From: Mangrovibacter yixingensis
GTDB taxonomy: Bacteria > Pseudomonadota > Gammaproteobacteria > Enterobacterales > Enterobacteriaceae
Reading direction: 5' to 3'
Assembly: GCF_020523985.1 (NCBI RefSeq)
Contig: NZ_JAIVKM010000003.1
Location: 310,001 to 374,000 of the forward strand
DNA length: 64,000 nt
Each line of letters opens with the position of its first letter. Positions within the stretch are counted from its first letter, which is position 1. A model generated the notes under the pieces. It saw only the letters and a list, made by a program, of their open reading frames with translations. It made no database searches and had not been told where the DNA came from. This document shows positions 11,717-20,631 of this stretch, piece after piece. The translations under genes and the position numbers were made by a program.

Positions 11717-11998
11717 ATGGAAACAGTGGTACAAGGCTCTAACTCATTGGGTGAGTATGTTACCTTGCTACTGGACAAAAACCAGTACGACAAAGATGCA
11801 ATTATGAAAGCCAGTTATGGTTTGGCAGAATATTATTTTGTGCATATTACCAAAGCGACCACTGAAAAATTGGCTATTTCCTTCTATACCAAAAATAGTG
11901 CAGGTAACACGCCGATTATTGAAAATGCGGTCACTCAGTTTTTAAATGCGCTTCATCACAACCAGGCCACCCCTTTACTCCTGGCTGAAACCCACTAA
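11717..11998 (+). CDS. Small conserved-looking protein of unknown function
   Basis: 93 residues with no recognised domain. ATG 11717 has a GAGG-like site (gtgaggtttcgata) upstream. The order is an acidic N-terminus, then IMKASYGLAEYYFVHI, a strand-like KLAISFYTKN, and a helix ending FLNALHHNQ. That arrangement faintly recalls the HxsD family of His-Xaa-Ser systems, but the typical LLNDYxLRE ending is absent and no other Hxs gene is nearby. It stands alone in over 360 bp of non-coding DNA on each side, suggesting its own promoter. Confidence 0.6.
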   Translation: METVVQGSNSLGEYVTLLLDKNQYDKDAIMKASYGLAEYYFVHITKATTEKLAISFYTKNSAGNTPIIENAVTQFLNALHHNQATPLLLAETH

Positions 11999-12443
11999 CT
12001 CATCGACAAAAGACATCGATAATCCGTGAAAAATGGCCTGAGGTGTTAAGGTGCGGGCAATCGAAGCAAAGCGCGTGTATTTACATTACAGGCAGATAAC
12101 TTTATATTAGCTGAATTATGGCTTTTTCTTAATATTCTCCCTGCCACGGGTAAACAGGCGGGTAATGTTCAGGAACGCTATAAAAAAAATCCCTTCAGCT
12201 GAAACAATTCAGCTTGCTAAATTTGCTGCCTTCTCGTTGCAATCTTTACCCGCCCGTGACCAAACCATTAATTAATTCAGCATCTATTTTTTCTATCCTG
12301 TTAAGAATCTAAATAAATACTCAACGGCATATAACTTACCTCTTTTACGCATTCCCCCTGGTTTATTCTCATGTGCCCAATAAAGTAGCTACTCGTACCG
12401 GCAGGCCAGTAGGAGTGTTTATTTAAATCAGGATGATTAACTT
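11999..12443 (+). other. AT-rich non-coding stretch upstream of the DMT exporter gene
   Basis: 445 bp with no convincing gene. CACGGGTAAAC...GGCGGGTAA near 12148 and TTTACCCGCCCGTGA near 12246 are partly inverted copies about 90 bp apart and could pair in RNA. The last ~100 bases before 12444 should hold the promoter of the exporter-proC pair. Confidence 0.4.
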
Positions 12444-13466
12444 ATGAACCAAACCAGCCTCGCAAAGCCCAGTGCTTTGTTCCTTGCTCTGTGCGCTATA
12501 TTTGTCAATATCTTATGGGGAACCCCTTTCCCACTGGTCAAAGAAATGTACAGCCAAATGCACATTTCTGCGGACATTCTTGGCAATGACTATAACGGGC
12601 AGGTACTCACCACAATAAGTATCCGCTTCTTCCTCGCCGGCCTGATCACCTTGCTAATGGCAAAATTAATGGGGCAAAAGGTGTTCAAAGTAACCAGGAA
12701 GCAGTGGTATGAAGTGACTTCCATGGGTCTTGTCAGCACCACCGCAGCCTACCTGTTCTTCAATATTGGCCTGGTGAACACCACAACCATTAAATCCACG
12801 ATTTTGGCGCAGTCTTCCATCTTTTTCTCCGTACTGCTGGCGCACTTTGCGTACAAAAATGACAAACTGAATAAACCGAAAGCGATAGGCTTAATTTTAG
12901 GCCTCACCGGTCTGCTGGCGGTTAACCTGATGAATACCGGCGCAGGTATTGGTGAGTTGCTGAACTTCTCCTGGCTGGGCGATGGCTTTATGGTGCTCTA
13001 TGGCCTGGTCGCTGCACTGGGCATGATGCAGGCCAAACGTATTGGTTCATCGCTTAACTCCTTCGTAATGACTGGCTGGAACCTCACTATTGGCTCTGTC
13101 ATTCTGTTCGTGATTGGCCTTACTATGGGCGGCAGCCTGAGTGCGATCACCTGGACACCAATGGCCACCATTCTGATGCTGATTCTGGCGTTAATTGCCA
13201 GCGTTGCGTTCGGCCTGTGGTACTGGATTGTTCAGCACGCCAAAATTGGTGAAATCTCTATCTACAAATTCTGCATGCCGTTATCGGGCAGTATCCTGTC
13301 TGTAATGATGGGCCAGGATAGCTTTACTCTTCCCCTGACTATTGGCCTGGTACTGGTATGCGCAGGGATTGTGATTGTGAATAAACCCCCGAAATTTATG
13401 CTGAGCAAAACGGAAAACAATGACCAGGCCGCTCTGGCAGCAGCAAAAATAAAAGAACCGTCTTAA
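12444..13466 (+). CDS. DMT-superfamily transporter (EamA family)
   Basis: 340 residues with about ten membrane helices in two EamA halves. The N-terminal ILWGTPFPLVKEMY and the second-half FGLWYWIVQHAKIGEISIYKF are typical of drug/metabolite exporters. ATG 12444 has AGGA nine bases upstream. It ends 10 bp before a proC-like gene, so the two probably share a transcript; export of an amino acid or precursor linked to proline is an inference. Confidence 0.85.
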   Translation: MNQTSLAKPSALFLALCAIFVNILWGTPFPLVKEMYSQMHISADILGNDYNGQVLTTISIRFFLAGLITLLMAKLMGQKVFKVTRKQWYEVTSMGLVSTTAAYLFFNIGLVNTTTIKSTILAQSSIFFSVLLAHFAYKNDKLNKPKAIGLILGLTGLLAVNLMNTGAGIGELLNFSWLGDGFMVLYGLVAALGMMQAKRIGSSLNSFVMTGWNLTIGSVILFVIGLTMGGSLSAITWTPMATILMLILALIASVAFGLWYWIVQHAKIGEISIYKFCMPLSGSILSVMMGQDSFTLPLTIGLVLVCAGIVIVNKPPKFMLSKTENNDQAALAAAKIKEPS

Positions 13467-13476
13467 GGAACAGAAT

Positions 13477-14286
13477 ATGGAAAAGAAGATTGGCTTTATC
13501 GGTAGCGGCAATATGGCGAATGCCATTATCTACGGCATTATTAACAGCAAAGTCGCCCCCGCTGGCAGTATTACTGTCTTTGACGTCGACACCACAAAAA
13601 CGGCAGCACTTCATACAGAAGCGGGCGTTCAGGTGGCTGACAGTGCCGCTCAGGTTGTTGAAGGCTGCGATATCCTGTTCCTGGCGGTTAAACCGCATAT
13701 CATCCCGGCAGTATTGAAAGAGATAGCGTCGTCTATCAGTGCTTCACAAATCGTGGTTTCTATTGCCGCAGGCGTTACTCTTGCACAACTGGCTGTTATG
13801 GCCGGGCATGATGTAAAACTGGTGCGGGTAATGCCGAATACCCCGGCGATGGTCAATGCGGGGATGAGTTCATTAACCCCGAACGCCCTGGTGCAGCCGG
13901 AAGAAATGCAAGATATCACGGCGATTTTCAATAGTTTTGGCCGTTCTGCCGTTGTTCCGGAAAGCCAAATCCATGCCGTAACAGGTATTAGTGGTTCTTC
14001 TCCCGCCTATGTATTTATGTTTATTGAAGCGCTGGCAGATGCCGGTGTTATGGGCGGTCTCCCCCGCGACCAGGCCTACCAGTTCGCAGCTCAAACCGTA
14101 CTGGGTTCCGCCAAAATGGTACTGGAAACCGGCGAACACCCAGGCCGCCTGAAAGATATGGTGTGCTCACCTGGCGGTACCACCATTGAAGCGGTGAAAA
14201 CGCTGGAATCACAGGGTTTTCGTGCCGCAGTAATGGATGCAGTAGTGAGTTGCATGGATAAATCCCGCAAACTGAGCGGGCAGTAA
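13477..14286 (+). CDS. proC: Pyrroline-5-carboxylate reductase (ProC-like, probable paralogue)
   Basis: 269 residues, full ProC length. The Rossmann motif GFIGSGNMANAI (6-17) binds NAD(P)H, and the C-terminal signature GISGSSPAYVFMFIEALADAGV plus DMVCSPGGTTIEAV is complete. The enzyme reduces 1-pyrroline-5-carboxylate to L-proline. Sequence and context (paired with a DMT exporter) differ from the housekeeping E. coli proC, so it may be a second, condition-specific copy. RBS AAGGAA lies six bases upstream. A hairpin follows nine bases after the stop. Confidence 0.88.
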   Translation: MEKKIGFIGSGNMANAIIYGIINSKVAPAGSITVFDVDTTKTAALHTEAGVQVADSAAQVVEGCDILFLAVKPHIIPAVLKEIASSISASQIVVSIAAGVTLAQLAVMAGHDVKLVRVMPNTPAMVNAGMSSLTPNALVQPEEMQDITAIFNSFGRSAVVPESQIHAVTGISGSSPAYVFMFIEALADAGVMGGLPRDQAYQFAAQTVLGSAKMVLETGEHPGRLKDMVCSPGGTTIEAVKTLESQGFRAAVMDAVVSCMDKSRKLSGQ

Positions 14287-14294
14287 CCCTGAAT

Positions 14295-14485
14295 ACACCG
14301 CCCGGCTAACGGGCGGTGTGAATCTGATGACAAACCTCATGTCCGCACAAAACGAGAGGATGTCACCCAATAAAAAACCTGGAAAATCAATTCATTGATT
14401 TTCGGCTGCTAACTAAAAAGAAGGAAAAACCACGCTTTTTCCTTCTTTTTCATCAATCTGACACCGCCCGGCTAACGGGCGGTGT
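14295..14485 (+). repeat. MITE-like repeat between duplicated 25-bp hairpins (copy 1)
   Basis: A 25-bp hairpin (core CCGCCCGGCTAACGGGCGG) occurs identically at 14295-14319 and 14461-14485. Between them is a 141-bp unit beginning near CTGATGACAAACCTCATG and ending CATCAATCTG. The unit contains two internal hairpins: GAAAATCAAT/ATTGATTTTC and AAGAAGGAAAAA/TTTTTCCTTCTT with T tracts. A second copy lies in reverse orientation at 40868-41049. The left hairpin probably served as the proC terminator. Confidence 0.8.
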
Positions 14486-14723
14486 TCTTCTTACCTCCAC
14501 GCACCATTTCGGCACACACTTCGCCCCGCCATTGTGCACGCCCACAGCAATTTCCCCACATACAACACCGGGTTGTTTTCTTCTTCTGAACCCAAAAAAC
14601 AGCCAGATTTCAAGCCACTGTACTTCTTTATGTGGATATTTTTTGTTCTGGCACGTTTCATGCAACTGTCATTTTGTTCAAGTAACTTTCCTAAAATGAA
14701 TATCACTTTCAGAGAGCGAAATA

Positions 14724-15581
14724 ATGAAACTGACGCGTTTTTCCTTTGCAGCATGTTGGGCCATGTTGGTGACTGCCAGCGCCTTTTCTACGACAGCACA
14801 CAGCGCAGACTTACTGGAGCGGATTAAAGAAGCGAAGGTCATGACCATCGCGACTGAAGCCCGTTACGCCCCGTTTGAATACGTCGAGAACAACAAAATC
14901 GTTGGCTATGATGTTGATCTGATGAACCACATTCTGGCGAAGTCTTTGCCCGGTGTGAAAGTGGATCAGTTGGATCTTCCCTTCCAGGGGATCCTGCCCG
15001 GTCTTGATGCTAAAAAATTCGATTTCGTTATCACCGCCGTTACTGTGAATAAACAGCGTGTGGATCATTTTGCTTTTACCGCGCCCATTGCTGAATCCAC
15101 CGTCGCGTTACTGAAACGTGCCAACGACAACAGCATCACCTCCCCTGACGACCTGAGCGGCAAAGTGGTGGGAACACAAACTGGATCCGGCCAGTTGCAG
15201 GTGCTGCAGGCTTTTGATCAGAAGCTAAAAGCCAGCGGTAAACCGGGAATCAAAGAAATTAAACAATATGTCGCCTTCGACGAAGCCTACGTTGACCTGG
15301 CCAATGGCCGCCTGGATGGGGTTGCCCAGTCGCTCTCCAACCTGGGGCCACTGATCAAAGCCCGTCCAGGTGTGTTCGCCACACTGCCTGAAATGCTGGG
15401 GCCGAAAACCTATTTTGGTTGGGTTGGGCGTAAAGATGCCGACAGCGCTTCACTGGTCAAACTGTTCCAGGACGGCATTATCGAAGCCAACAAAGACGGC
15501 ACGATGAAAGCGCTGCAACAGAAATGGTTTGGTTTCACCATGAATGTTCCGGCTACACCTATGCCTGCACCGGCACTGTGA
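14724..15581 (+). CDS. Amino-acid ABC transporter substrate-binding protein
   Basis: 285 residues of the SBP family 3 (polar amino acid) type. A signal peptide ends near TTAHSA (residue about 28). ATEARYAPFEYVENNKIVGYDVDLM is the classic N-terminal lobe motif, and VVGTQTGSG marks the ligand pocket. It begins an operon with two permeases, an ATPase, an amidohydrolase and a DUF1989 protein. Ligand inferred: an N-carbamoyl or related nitrogen compound. Confidence 0.9.
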   Translation: MKLTRFSFAACWAMLVTASAFSTTAHSADLLERIKEAKVMTIATEARYAPFEYVENNKIVGYDVDLMNHILAKSLPGVKVDQLDLPFQGILPGLDAKKFDFVITAVTVNKQRVDHFAFTAPIAESTVALLKRANDNSITSPDDLSGKVVGTQTGSGQLQVLQAFDQKLKASGKPGIKEIKQYVAFDEAYVDLANGRLDGVAQSLSNLGPLIKARPGVFATLPEMLGPKTYFGWVGRKDADSASLVKLFQDGIIEANKDGTMKALQQKWFGFTMNVPATPMPAPAL

Positions 15582-15588
15582 GTACTGA

Positions 15589-16251
15589 GTGATGTCTGTT
15601 TTTTTCACCCATTTCGCCAGCTGGCTACCCGCCTTATTACATGGCGCGCTGACCACCGCAGCACTCTGCCTGGTTGCCATGATTGCCGGCTTTCTGGTGG
15701 GAATTGGTGTCTGGAAAATGTCCGACAGCCCGGCGCGAGCCTGGCGTGGAGTGGCCCATGGATGGGTCAGTCTGTTTCGCGGTACGCCGGTACTGGCTCA
15801 GTTGTTATTGTGCTTTTACCTGCCTTCGCAACTGGGGCTGAATCTGCCGGTATTCCTGGCAGCCGCGATTGCCCTCACGCTCAACACAGCGGCCTACCAG
15901 TCACAAATTCTCAAAAGCGGGTTTGCCAGCATTTCGCCTGGGCAACTGGAAGCAGCGGCTATTTGTGGCCTCAGCCCCCGGCAAATTCTGTGGCGTATTC
16001 AAGTGCCACAAGTGTTACGCCTGACACTGCCTTCACTGTTATCTGAACTGATTGATGTGGTGAAGGCTTCTGCCGTGGTTTCTGTAATTGCACTGACTGA
16101 CCTGATGCGTGTGGGCCAGCAACTGGCTTCATCCACTTACCAGCCATTACAGGTCTACCTGTCCGTCGCGCTGATTTATCTGGCGCTGACCAGCCTGCTG
16201 GCCCTGATTGGCCGCCAGGCAGAACGTTACTGGCAGAGGGAATCACGATGA
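15589..16251 (+). CDS. Amino-acid ABC transporter permease (HisM/GlnP type)
   Basis: 220 residues, about five membrane helices. VSLFRGTPVLAQL and the EAA-type loop SPGQLEAAAICGLSPRQILWRI place it in the polar amino-acid permease family. It starts eight bases after the binding-protein stop and overlaps the next permease by 4 bp. Confidence 0.9.
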   Translation: MMSVFFTHFASWLPALLHGALTTAALCLVAMIAGFLVGIGVWKMSDSPARAWRGVAHGWVSLFRGTPVLAQLLLCFYLPSQLGLNLPVFLAAAIALTLNTAAYQSQILKSGFASISPGQLEAAAICGLSPRQILWRIQVPQVLRLTLPSLLSELIDVVKASAVVSVIALTDLMRVGQQLASSTYQPLQVYLSVALIYLALTSLLALIGRQAERYWQRESR

Positions 16252-16889
16252 GCGAACTGGCCAATTACCTGCCCGATTACCTGCAGGCTATGGGCACCAC
16301 ATTATGGATAAGCCTGTGTGCCGCTCTGCTGGGAATGGCACTGGGGTTTGCGTTTAACGGGCTATGCCCGCATAACCCGCTGGCCTACCGATTGTGGCGC
16401 GGATATGTGTGGATTATTCGCGGCACACCTTACCTGGCTCAGTTGGCGGTTATCTATTTTGGGCTGCCTTCTGTGGGCATTATGCTCAGCGCGGTGCAGG
16501 CCACAGTATTGTCGCTCACGCTCTACAGCGCCGCCTATTTTGGTGAAATTTTCCGGGCTGCGTGGCGCAGTATCCCACCCGGACAGCGCGAGGCAGCACT
16601 GGCTAATGCGATTTCCGGGGTGCGGTGCTTCTGGCATATCCAGGCTCCTCAGGCATTGCGTTTCGCGCTGCCATTACTGGGTAACCAGTTCATTTTAACC
16701 ATTAAAGAAAGCGCGATTGCCTCGGTGATTACCGTACCGGAACTCACCATGACCACCAGCCAGATTGTCGCCAACACCTACACCTATGTACTGCCGTACG
16801 CCCTGCTGATTGCCAGCTACTGGTTACTGGCGCAAGGCGTCAGCCTTTGCGTGCGCGGCCTTGGCTATGCACTACGTACAGGAGATTAA
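16248..16889 (+). CDS. Amino-acid ABC transporter permease (second subunit)
   Basis: 213 residues. WIIRGTPYLAQL, the EAA-type loop IPPGQREAALANAISGVRCFWHI and about five helices match the HisQ/GlnP family. It is coupled to the previous permease by an ATGA overlap and should form a heterodimeric membrane channel with it. Confidence 0.9.
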   Translation: MSELANYLPDYLQAMGTTLWISLCAALLGMALGFAFNGLCPHNPLAYRLWRGYVWIIRGTPYLAQLAVIYFGLPSVGIMLSAVQATVLSLTLYSAAYFGEIFRAAWRSIPPGQREAALANAISGVRCFWHIQAPQALRFALPLLGNQFILTIKESAIASVITVPELTMTTSQIVANTYTYVLPYALLIASYWLLAQGVSLCVRGLGYALRTGD

Positions 16890-16890
16890 C

Positions 16891-17703
16891 GTGAGTAATG
16901 CATCCGTCCCTATTCTGGAAATGCGCCATGTTGGGAAAGCGTTCGCCGGGCAGCCTGTGCTGCGCGACATCAACCTGAGTGTTCATCCAGGCGAAATCGT
17001 CACCCTGATTGGCCCTTCAGGCTCCGGGAAAACCACTGCCCTGCGCTGCATGAACTTTCTGGAAGCTTACGACCAGGGCGAAGTGCTGATTAAAGGCCAG
17101 TTACTTGGCTATTCCGGTAACCAGCGCGGTAAAGCGCACACCGACAGCCCGGCACTGATTGCTGAGGTGCAACGCCCACTGGCCATGGTATTCCAGCAAT
17201 TCAATCTGTGGCCGCATATGACTGTACTGGAGAATGTCGCCGCCCCTCTGGTGCTGGGTAAAAAAATGCCACGCCACGCAGCCAAACAAGCCGCGATGGC
17301 GGCTCTGGGCCGGGTTGGTATGGCGCAAAAAGCCAGCGACTGGCCAGTGCGGTTATCTGGTGGTCAACAACAGCGAGTGGGTATCGCCCGCGCCCTGGCA
17401 CTTGAACCTGAACTGCTGCTTCTGGATGAGCCGACCTCAGCGCTGGATCCGGAACGTGTAGAAGAAGTGCTGGATGTTATCCGCAGCCTGGCTGAACAAG
17501 GTATGACGATGGTGATGGTAACCCACGAAATGGGGTTTGCCGCCCATATCTCCTCGCGCCTGGTATTTATGGCTGATGGCTACATTGTGGAAAGCGGCAG
17601 CCCGCGCCAGCTGTTTACTCAACCAGAAAGTGAGCGCTTACGCACTTTTCTGGCTCCACTGTTTCGCCGCCCTTTGCAACCTGAAGAACTGGAGTCGCTA
17701 TGA
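16891..17703 (+). CDS. Amino-acid ABC transporter ATP-binding protein
   Basis: 270 residues when started at GTG 16891, which has AGGAGA six bases upstream; an earlier ATG lies inside the permease gene. Walker A GPSGSGKTT, Q-loop VFQQFNLWPH, signature LSGGQQQRVGIARAL and Walker B LLLLDEPTSALD are all intact, as in GlnQ/HisP. The stop overlaps the amidohydrolase start (ATGA), tying import to hydrolysis. Confidence 0.92.
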   Translation: MSNASVPILEMRHVGKAFAGQPVLRDINLSVHPGEIVTLIGPSGSGKTTALRCMNFLEAYDQGEVLIKGQLLGYSGNQRGKAHTDSPALIAEVQRPLAMVFQQFNLWPHMTVLENVAAPLVLGKKMPRHAAKQAAMAALGRVGMAQKASDWPVRLSGGQQQRVGIARALALEPELLLLDEPTSALDPERVEEVLDVIRSLAEQGMTMVMVTHEMGFAAHISSRLVFMADGYIVESGSPRQLFTQPESERLRTFLAPLFRRPLQPEELESL

Positions 17704-18941
17704 TTTCCTCCCCGAGCCTGAGTGCTGCCCAACACCTTGATACTGGATGGCTGGACAGCCTGTTGAAAAAGCTCTCACAATTTGGCGCACTGGAAAATGG
17801 TGGTGTGGACCGCCAGGCATTAAGCGATACCGAACTGGATGCCCGTGAGTGGCTGGTTGACGAAGCCCGCGCACTGGGCTGTGAAATTTACACAGATGAT
17901 GCCGCAAACCTGTTTTTCCGCCGACCAGGCAGGCAAAACCTGCCACCCGTCACCACCGGAAGCCATATCGACACCCAACCCGGTGGCGGCAACTTTGATG
18001 GTTGCTATGGTGTACTGGCGGGCCTCGCCTGCCTGAAAGCACTGAATGACGCCGGTATCACCACCGAACGCCCGGTTGAAGTTGCCATCTGGACCAACGA
18101 AGAAGGCAGCCGTTTCGCCCCCGGCGCTATGGGTTCCAGTGCATTTACTGAACCAGACAGCCTGGCGGCATTTTTGGCAGTAGTTGGGGAAGATGGCGTA
18201 AGTTTTGCCGAAGCACTGGCGCTGCACCACCAGCGTTTTTCCACACTGGCCCGCCGACCAAACCGGGACATGGCCTGTTTTGTGGAGTTACATATTGAGC
18301 AGGGCCCGTTGCTGGAACACCTTGAGTTACCGCTGGCGGTGGTTTCAGGCATTCAAGGCGTTCGCTGGTACCAGGTGCAATGCCTGGGTGAATCTGCCCA
18401 TGCTGGCACCACGCCCATGGCCTTGCGCCAGGATGCTATGCAGCTTGCCCGTTCTGTGGCCAGTACCATTGAAGCCAGCACACTCAACCCCGACGATGAC
18501 GCACTGCGCCTGACATTTGGCCGCTGGCAGGTTACCCCAAACGCGGTCAATACCATTCCATCCCAGGCCAGTTTCACTCTGGATTTCCGCCACCCGGACC
18601 CGGCTGTACTGGCACAGTTTGATGCCCGCATGGCACAACTGGCCAGCGCCCAAGTTAGTGTGGCAGCGCTGTTATCCTGTGAACCCGTGGTGTTCGCGGC
18701 ACAGATAAACCAGGTGCTGAACGCCACCGCCCAGGCACTCGATATTCCCTGCACCGGGCTGCTGTCCGGTGCATTCCATGACGCAATGCATCTGGCCGGG
18801 CACTGCCCCACCAGCATGCTGTTTGTTCCCAGCCACCGTGGCATCAGCCACAACCCGGCTGAATATACCGAACCTCGTGCGCTGCATACCGGAGCCCGTG
18901 CTCTGGCAGGCTCGCTTACCGAGCTTTCTAATACTATTTAA
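17700..18941 (+). CDS. M20-family amidohydrolase (N-carbamoyl-L-amino-acid hydrolase/allantoate type)
   Basis: 413 residues, normal for the AmaB/HyuC/AllC group. Metal ligands are in place: His in GSHIDTQPGGGNFDG, the Asp of that motif, Glu-Glu in WTNEEGSRF, His in ELHIEQGP and His in SGAFHDAMHL. GSHIDTQP...GGxFDGCYGV resembles carbamoylases more than allantoate amidohydrolase. It would release ammonia and CO2 or an amino acid from a ureido compound brought in by the ABC importer it is coupled to. Confidence 0.88.
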   Translation: MISSPSLSAAQHLDTGWLDSLLKKLSQFGALENGGVDRQALSDTELDAREWLVDEARALGCEIYTDDAANLFFRRPGRQNLPPVTTGSHIDTQPGGGNFDGCYGVLAGLACLKALNDAGITTERPVEVAIWTNEEGSRFAPGAMGSSAFTEPDSLAAFLAVVGEDGVSFAEALALHHQRFSTLARRPNRDMACFVELHIEQGPLLEHLELPLAVVSGIQGVRWYQVQCLGESAHAGTTPMALRQDAMQLARSVASTIEASTLNPDDDALRLTFGRWQVTPNAVNTIPSQASFTLDFRHPDPAVLAQFDARMAQLASAQVSVAALLSCEPVVFAAQINQVLNATAQALDIPCTGLLSGAFHDAMHLAGHCPTSMLFVPSHRGISHNPAEYTEPRALHTGARALAGSLTELSNTI

Positions 18942-18952
18942 GGAGTTACCCA

Positions 18953-19654
18953 ATGACTACCACTACCCAGTACCCAGAATCTTGTGCCAAAGATAATGGC
19001 GATGCACTTGGCATGAATGCCACTGCAACCTCCCCGATCTCTGTTGATGGCACGCCTGTGCCGGGCGAGTTATACACCATTCCTCCGCGCTGTGGGCGGG
19101 CTGTAAAACTGAAGAAAGGCCAGGTAATTAAAATTATCAACACCCCAGGTAGCCAGGTGTGCGATACCTGGTTCTTTAACAGCGATGACCTGAGCGAATT
19201 CGCTTCCATGGAACACACCCGCGCGTTTATCGACAAAATCATTCCCAAGCCGGGCGATGTGCTGGTAACCAACCAACGCCGCGCCATTGTGACACTGCTG
19301 ACCGATACTTCACCGGGCGTACATGACACCATGATTGCCGCCTGTGACCTGTTCCGTTATTCCAACATGGGGATCACGGAATACCACGACAGTTGTGCAG
19401 ATAACATGCGTATGGCGCTGAACGCCATTGGCCTGCGTGCCCGCGAAGTACCGCAGCCCCTGAACCTGTGGATGAACACGCCAGTTAACCCGGATTACAC
19501 CATTTCCTGGCTGCCGACTGTTAGCGCACCGGGCGATTACGTGGAAATCCGTGCTGAACGCGACTGTGTGGCAGTCATGTCCGCCTGCCCGCAAGACATT
19601 GTGCCTATCAATGGCTGTTCACCGAAGGAAATCCAATTTACAGTAGCAGGATAA
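18953..19654 (+). CDS. DUF1989 protein (urea carboxylase-associated family)
   Basis: 233 residues. IPPRCGRAVKLKKGQVIKIINTPGSQVCDTWFFN and a SADNM-like segment (SCADNMRMALN) are hallmarks of DUF1989, often next to urea carboxylase or aminotransferase genes. Cys and His residues suggest metal binding. RBS AAGGAG precedes ATG 18953. In this operon it probably acts on the same ureido or carbamoyl compound as the M20 enzyme; the exact reaction is unknown. Confidence 0.85.
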   Translation: MTTTTQYPESCAKDNGDALGMNATATSPISVDGTPVPGELYTIPPRCGRAVKLKKGQVIKIINTPGSQVCDTWFFNSDDLSEFASMEHTRAFIDKIIPKPGDVLVTNQRRAIVTLLTDTSPGVHDTMIAACDLFRYSNMGITEYHDSCADNMRMALNAIGLRAREVPQPLNLWMNTPVNPDYTISWLPTVSAPGDYVEIRAERDCVAVMSACPQDIVPINGCSPKEIQFTVAG

Positions 19655-19666
19655 TTTTTTTGTTTT

Positions 19667-19684
19667 GGCCTGCCTGGGCAGGCC
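19667..19684 (+). terminator. Short intercistronic hairpin before the XRE-cupin gene
   Basis: GGCCTGCC (19667-19674) pairs with GGCAGGCC (19677-19684). It lies between the DUF1989 stop and the regulator start. T residues precede rather than follow it, so partial attenuation or mRNA protection is more likely than full termination. Confidence 0.35.
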
Positions 19685-19713
19685 CTATTCATTAACTGGC
19701 AACCTATTCGCCC

Positions 19714-20307
19714 ATGAAAAAAAAGACAGACCTGAAATCAACCGGAACCCCTGCCAGCCTTGGCATGCGGTTACGCCATGCCCGCCTGGTCAGGGAAATG
19801 ACGCTCAAGCAACTGGCAAGCCAGGTAAACTGCTCAGAAAGTTTTCTCTCCAAACTGGAAAATGACGCCGCTAACCCTTCACTCACCATGCTGCACCACC
19901 TGGCAAAAACCCTGGAGACCAGTGTTTCTGACCTGATGTCGGAAGACTGGGCGGGGGATTCCCCGGTGATGAAACCCGAACAACGCCACCGTAAACGCTT
20001 CCTGCAGCGTAATAAAAAGGGCGGCATAGAGCTTGAAAACCTCACCTGGCACCATAAAGGCGGATTACTGCAGGGTGATATTCATATCATTGAACCTGGT
20101 GTAAAAAGCGATGCTTTGATTGAGCACCAGGGCGAAGAAATGGGGTATGTGCTGGAAGGCGTATTAGAATTGCGTATTGGTGAAGAAACCTGGCAACTGG
20201 AAGCGGGTGATTCCTTCTATTTTCCGAGCCACCTGCCACATGGTTACAGTAACCCCGGGAAAAGCGTGACCAAAGTTCTGTGGGTAAATACGCCAGTAAC
20301 ATTCTGA
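19714..20307 (+). CDS. XRE-family regulator with C-terminal cupin domain
   Basis: 197 residues. An HTH_3 domain (about 18-73: MTLKQLASQVNCSESFLSKLENDAA) is followed by a cupin (about 120-195) with GDSFYFPSHLPHGYSN. This PuuR-like architecture is typical of regulators of amine and amino-acid catabolism. As the last gene of the ABC-amidohydrolase cluster it is the likely ligand-responsive repressor of that operon. A GGGCTG/CAGCCC hairpin (20309-20328) follows. Confidence 0.88.
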   Translation: MKKKTDLKSTGTPASLGMRLRHARLVREMTLKQLASQVNCSESFLSKLENDAANPSLTMLHHLAKTLETSVSDLMSEDWAGDSPVMKPEQRHRKRFLQRNKKGGIELENLTWHHKGGLLQGDIHIIEPGVKSDALIEHQGEEMGYVLEGVLELRIGEETWQLEAGDSFYFPSHLPHGYSNPGKSVTKVLWVNTPVTF

Positions 20308-20631
20308 TGAGGGCTGGCTTACAGCCCCAACGTAATCACAGCTTATATTCACAACAGAACCCGACCGGCTGATATAATTATTCGCAAATAATCTTATTCA
20401 AATATACCGCAATAAGCGCAAACACCTGGCTATTTACCTGCCTGGTATTGGCCAACAAATGGACGCGCTGAATGAATCACACTCATTAGTTAATGCCAGC
20501 ATGAACTGAATGTACGAATAAACACGCAACGCCGTTCATACATAGCGTAATCAATTTATTTCTGGTAAACAGCAGCATAAACAAGCCAGGCGCCAGTGTA
20601 AAAACCCGCCTGACCATGTATGCCAGTACAC
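20308..20631. other. Intergenic region between convergent operons
   Basis: 324 bp. Only a short GGGCTG...CAGCCC hairpin near 20310-20328 is evident, likely ending the plus-strand operon. No gene or repeat was seen in the AT-rich remainder. Confidence 0.5.

Noticed and set aside
11717..11998. Calling the small protein HxsD and the locus a His-Xaa-Ser peptide system
   Set aside because: The LLNDYxLRE ending is missing and no HxsA, HxsB or HxsC gene is near.
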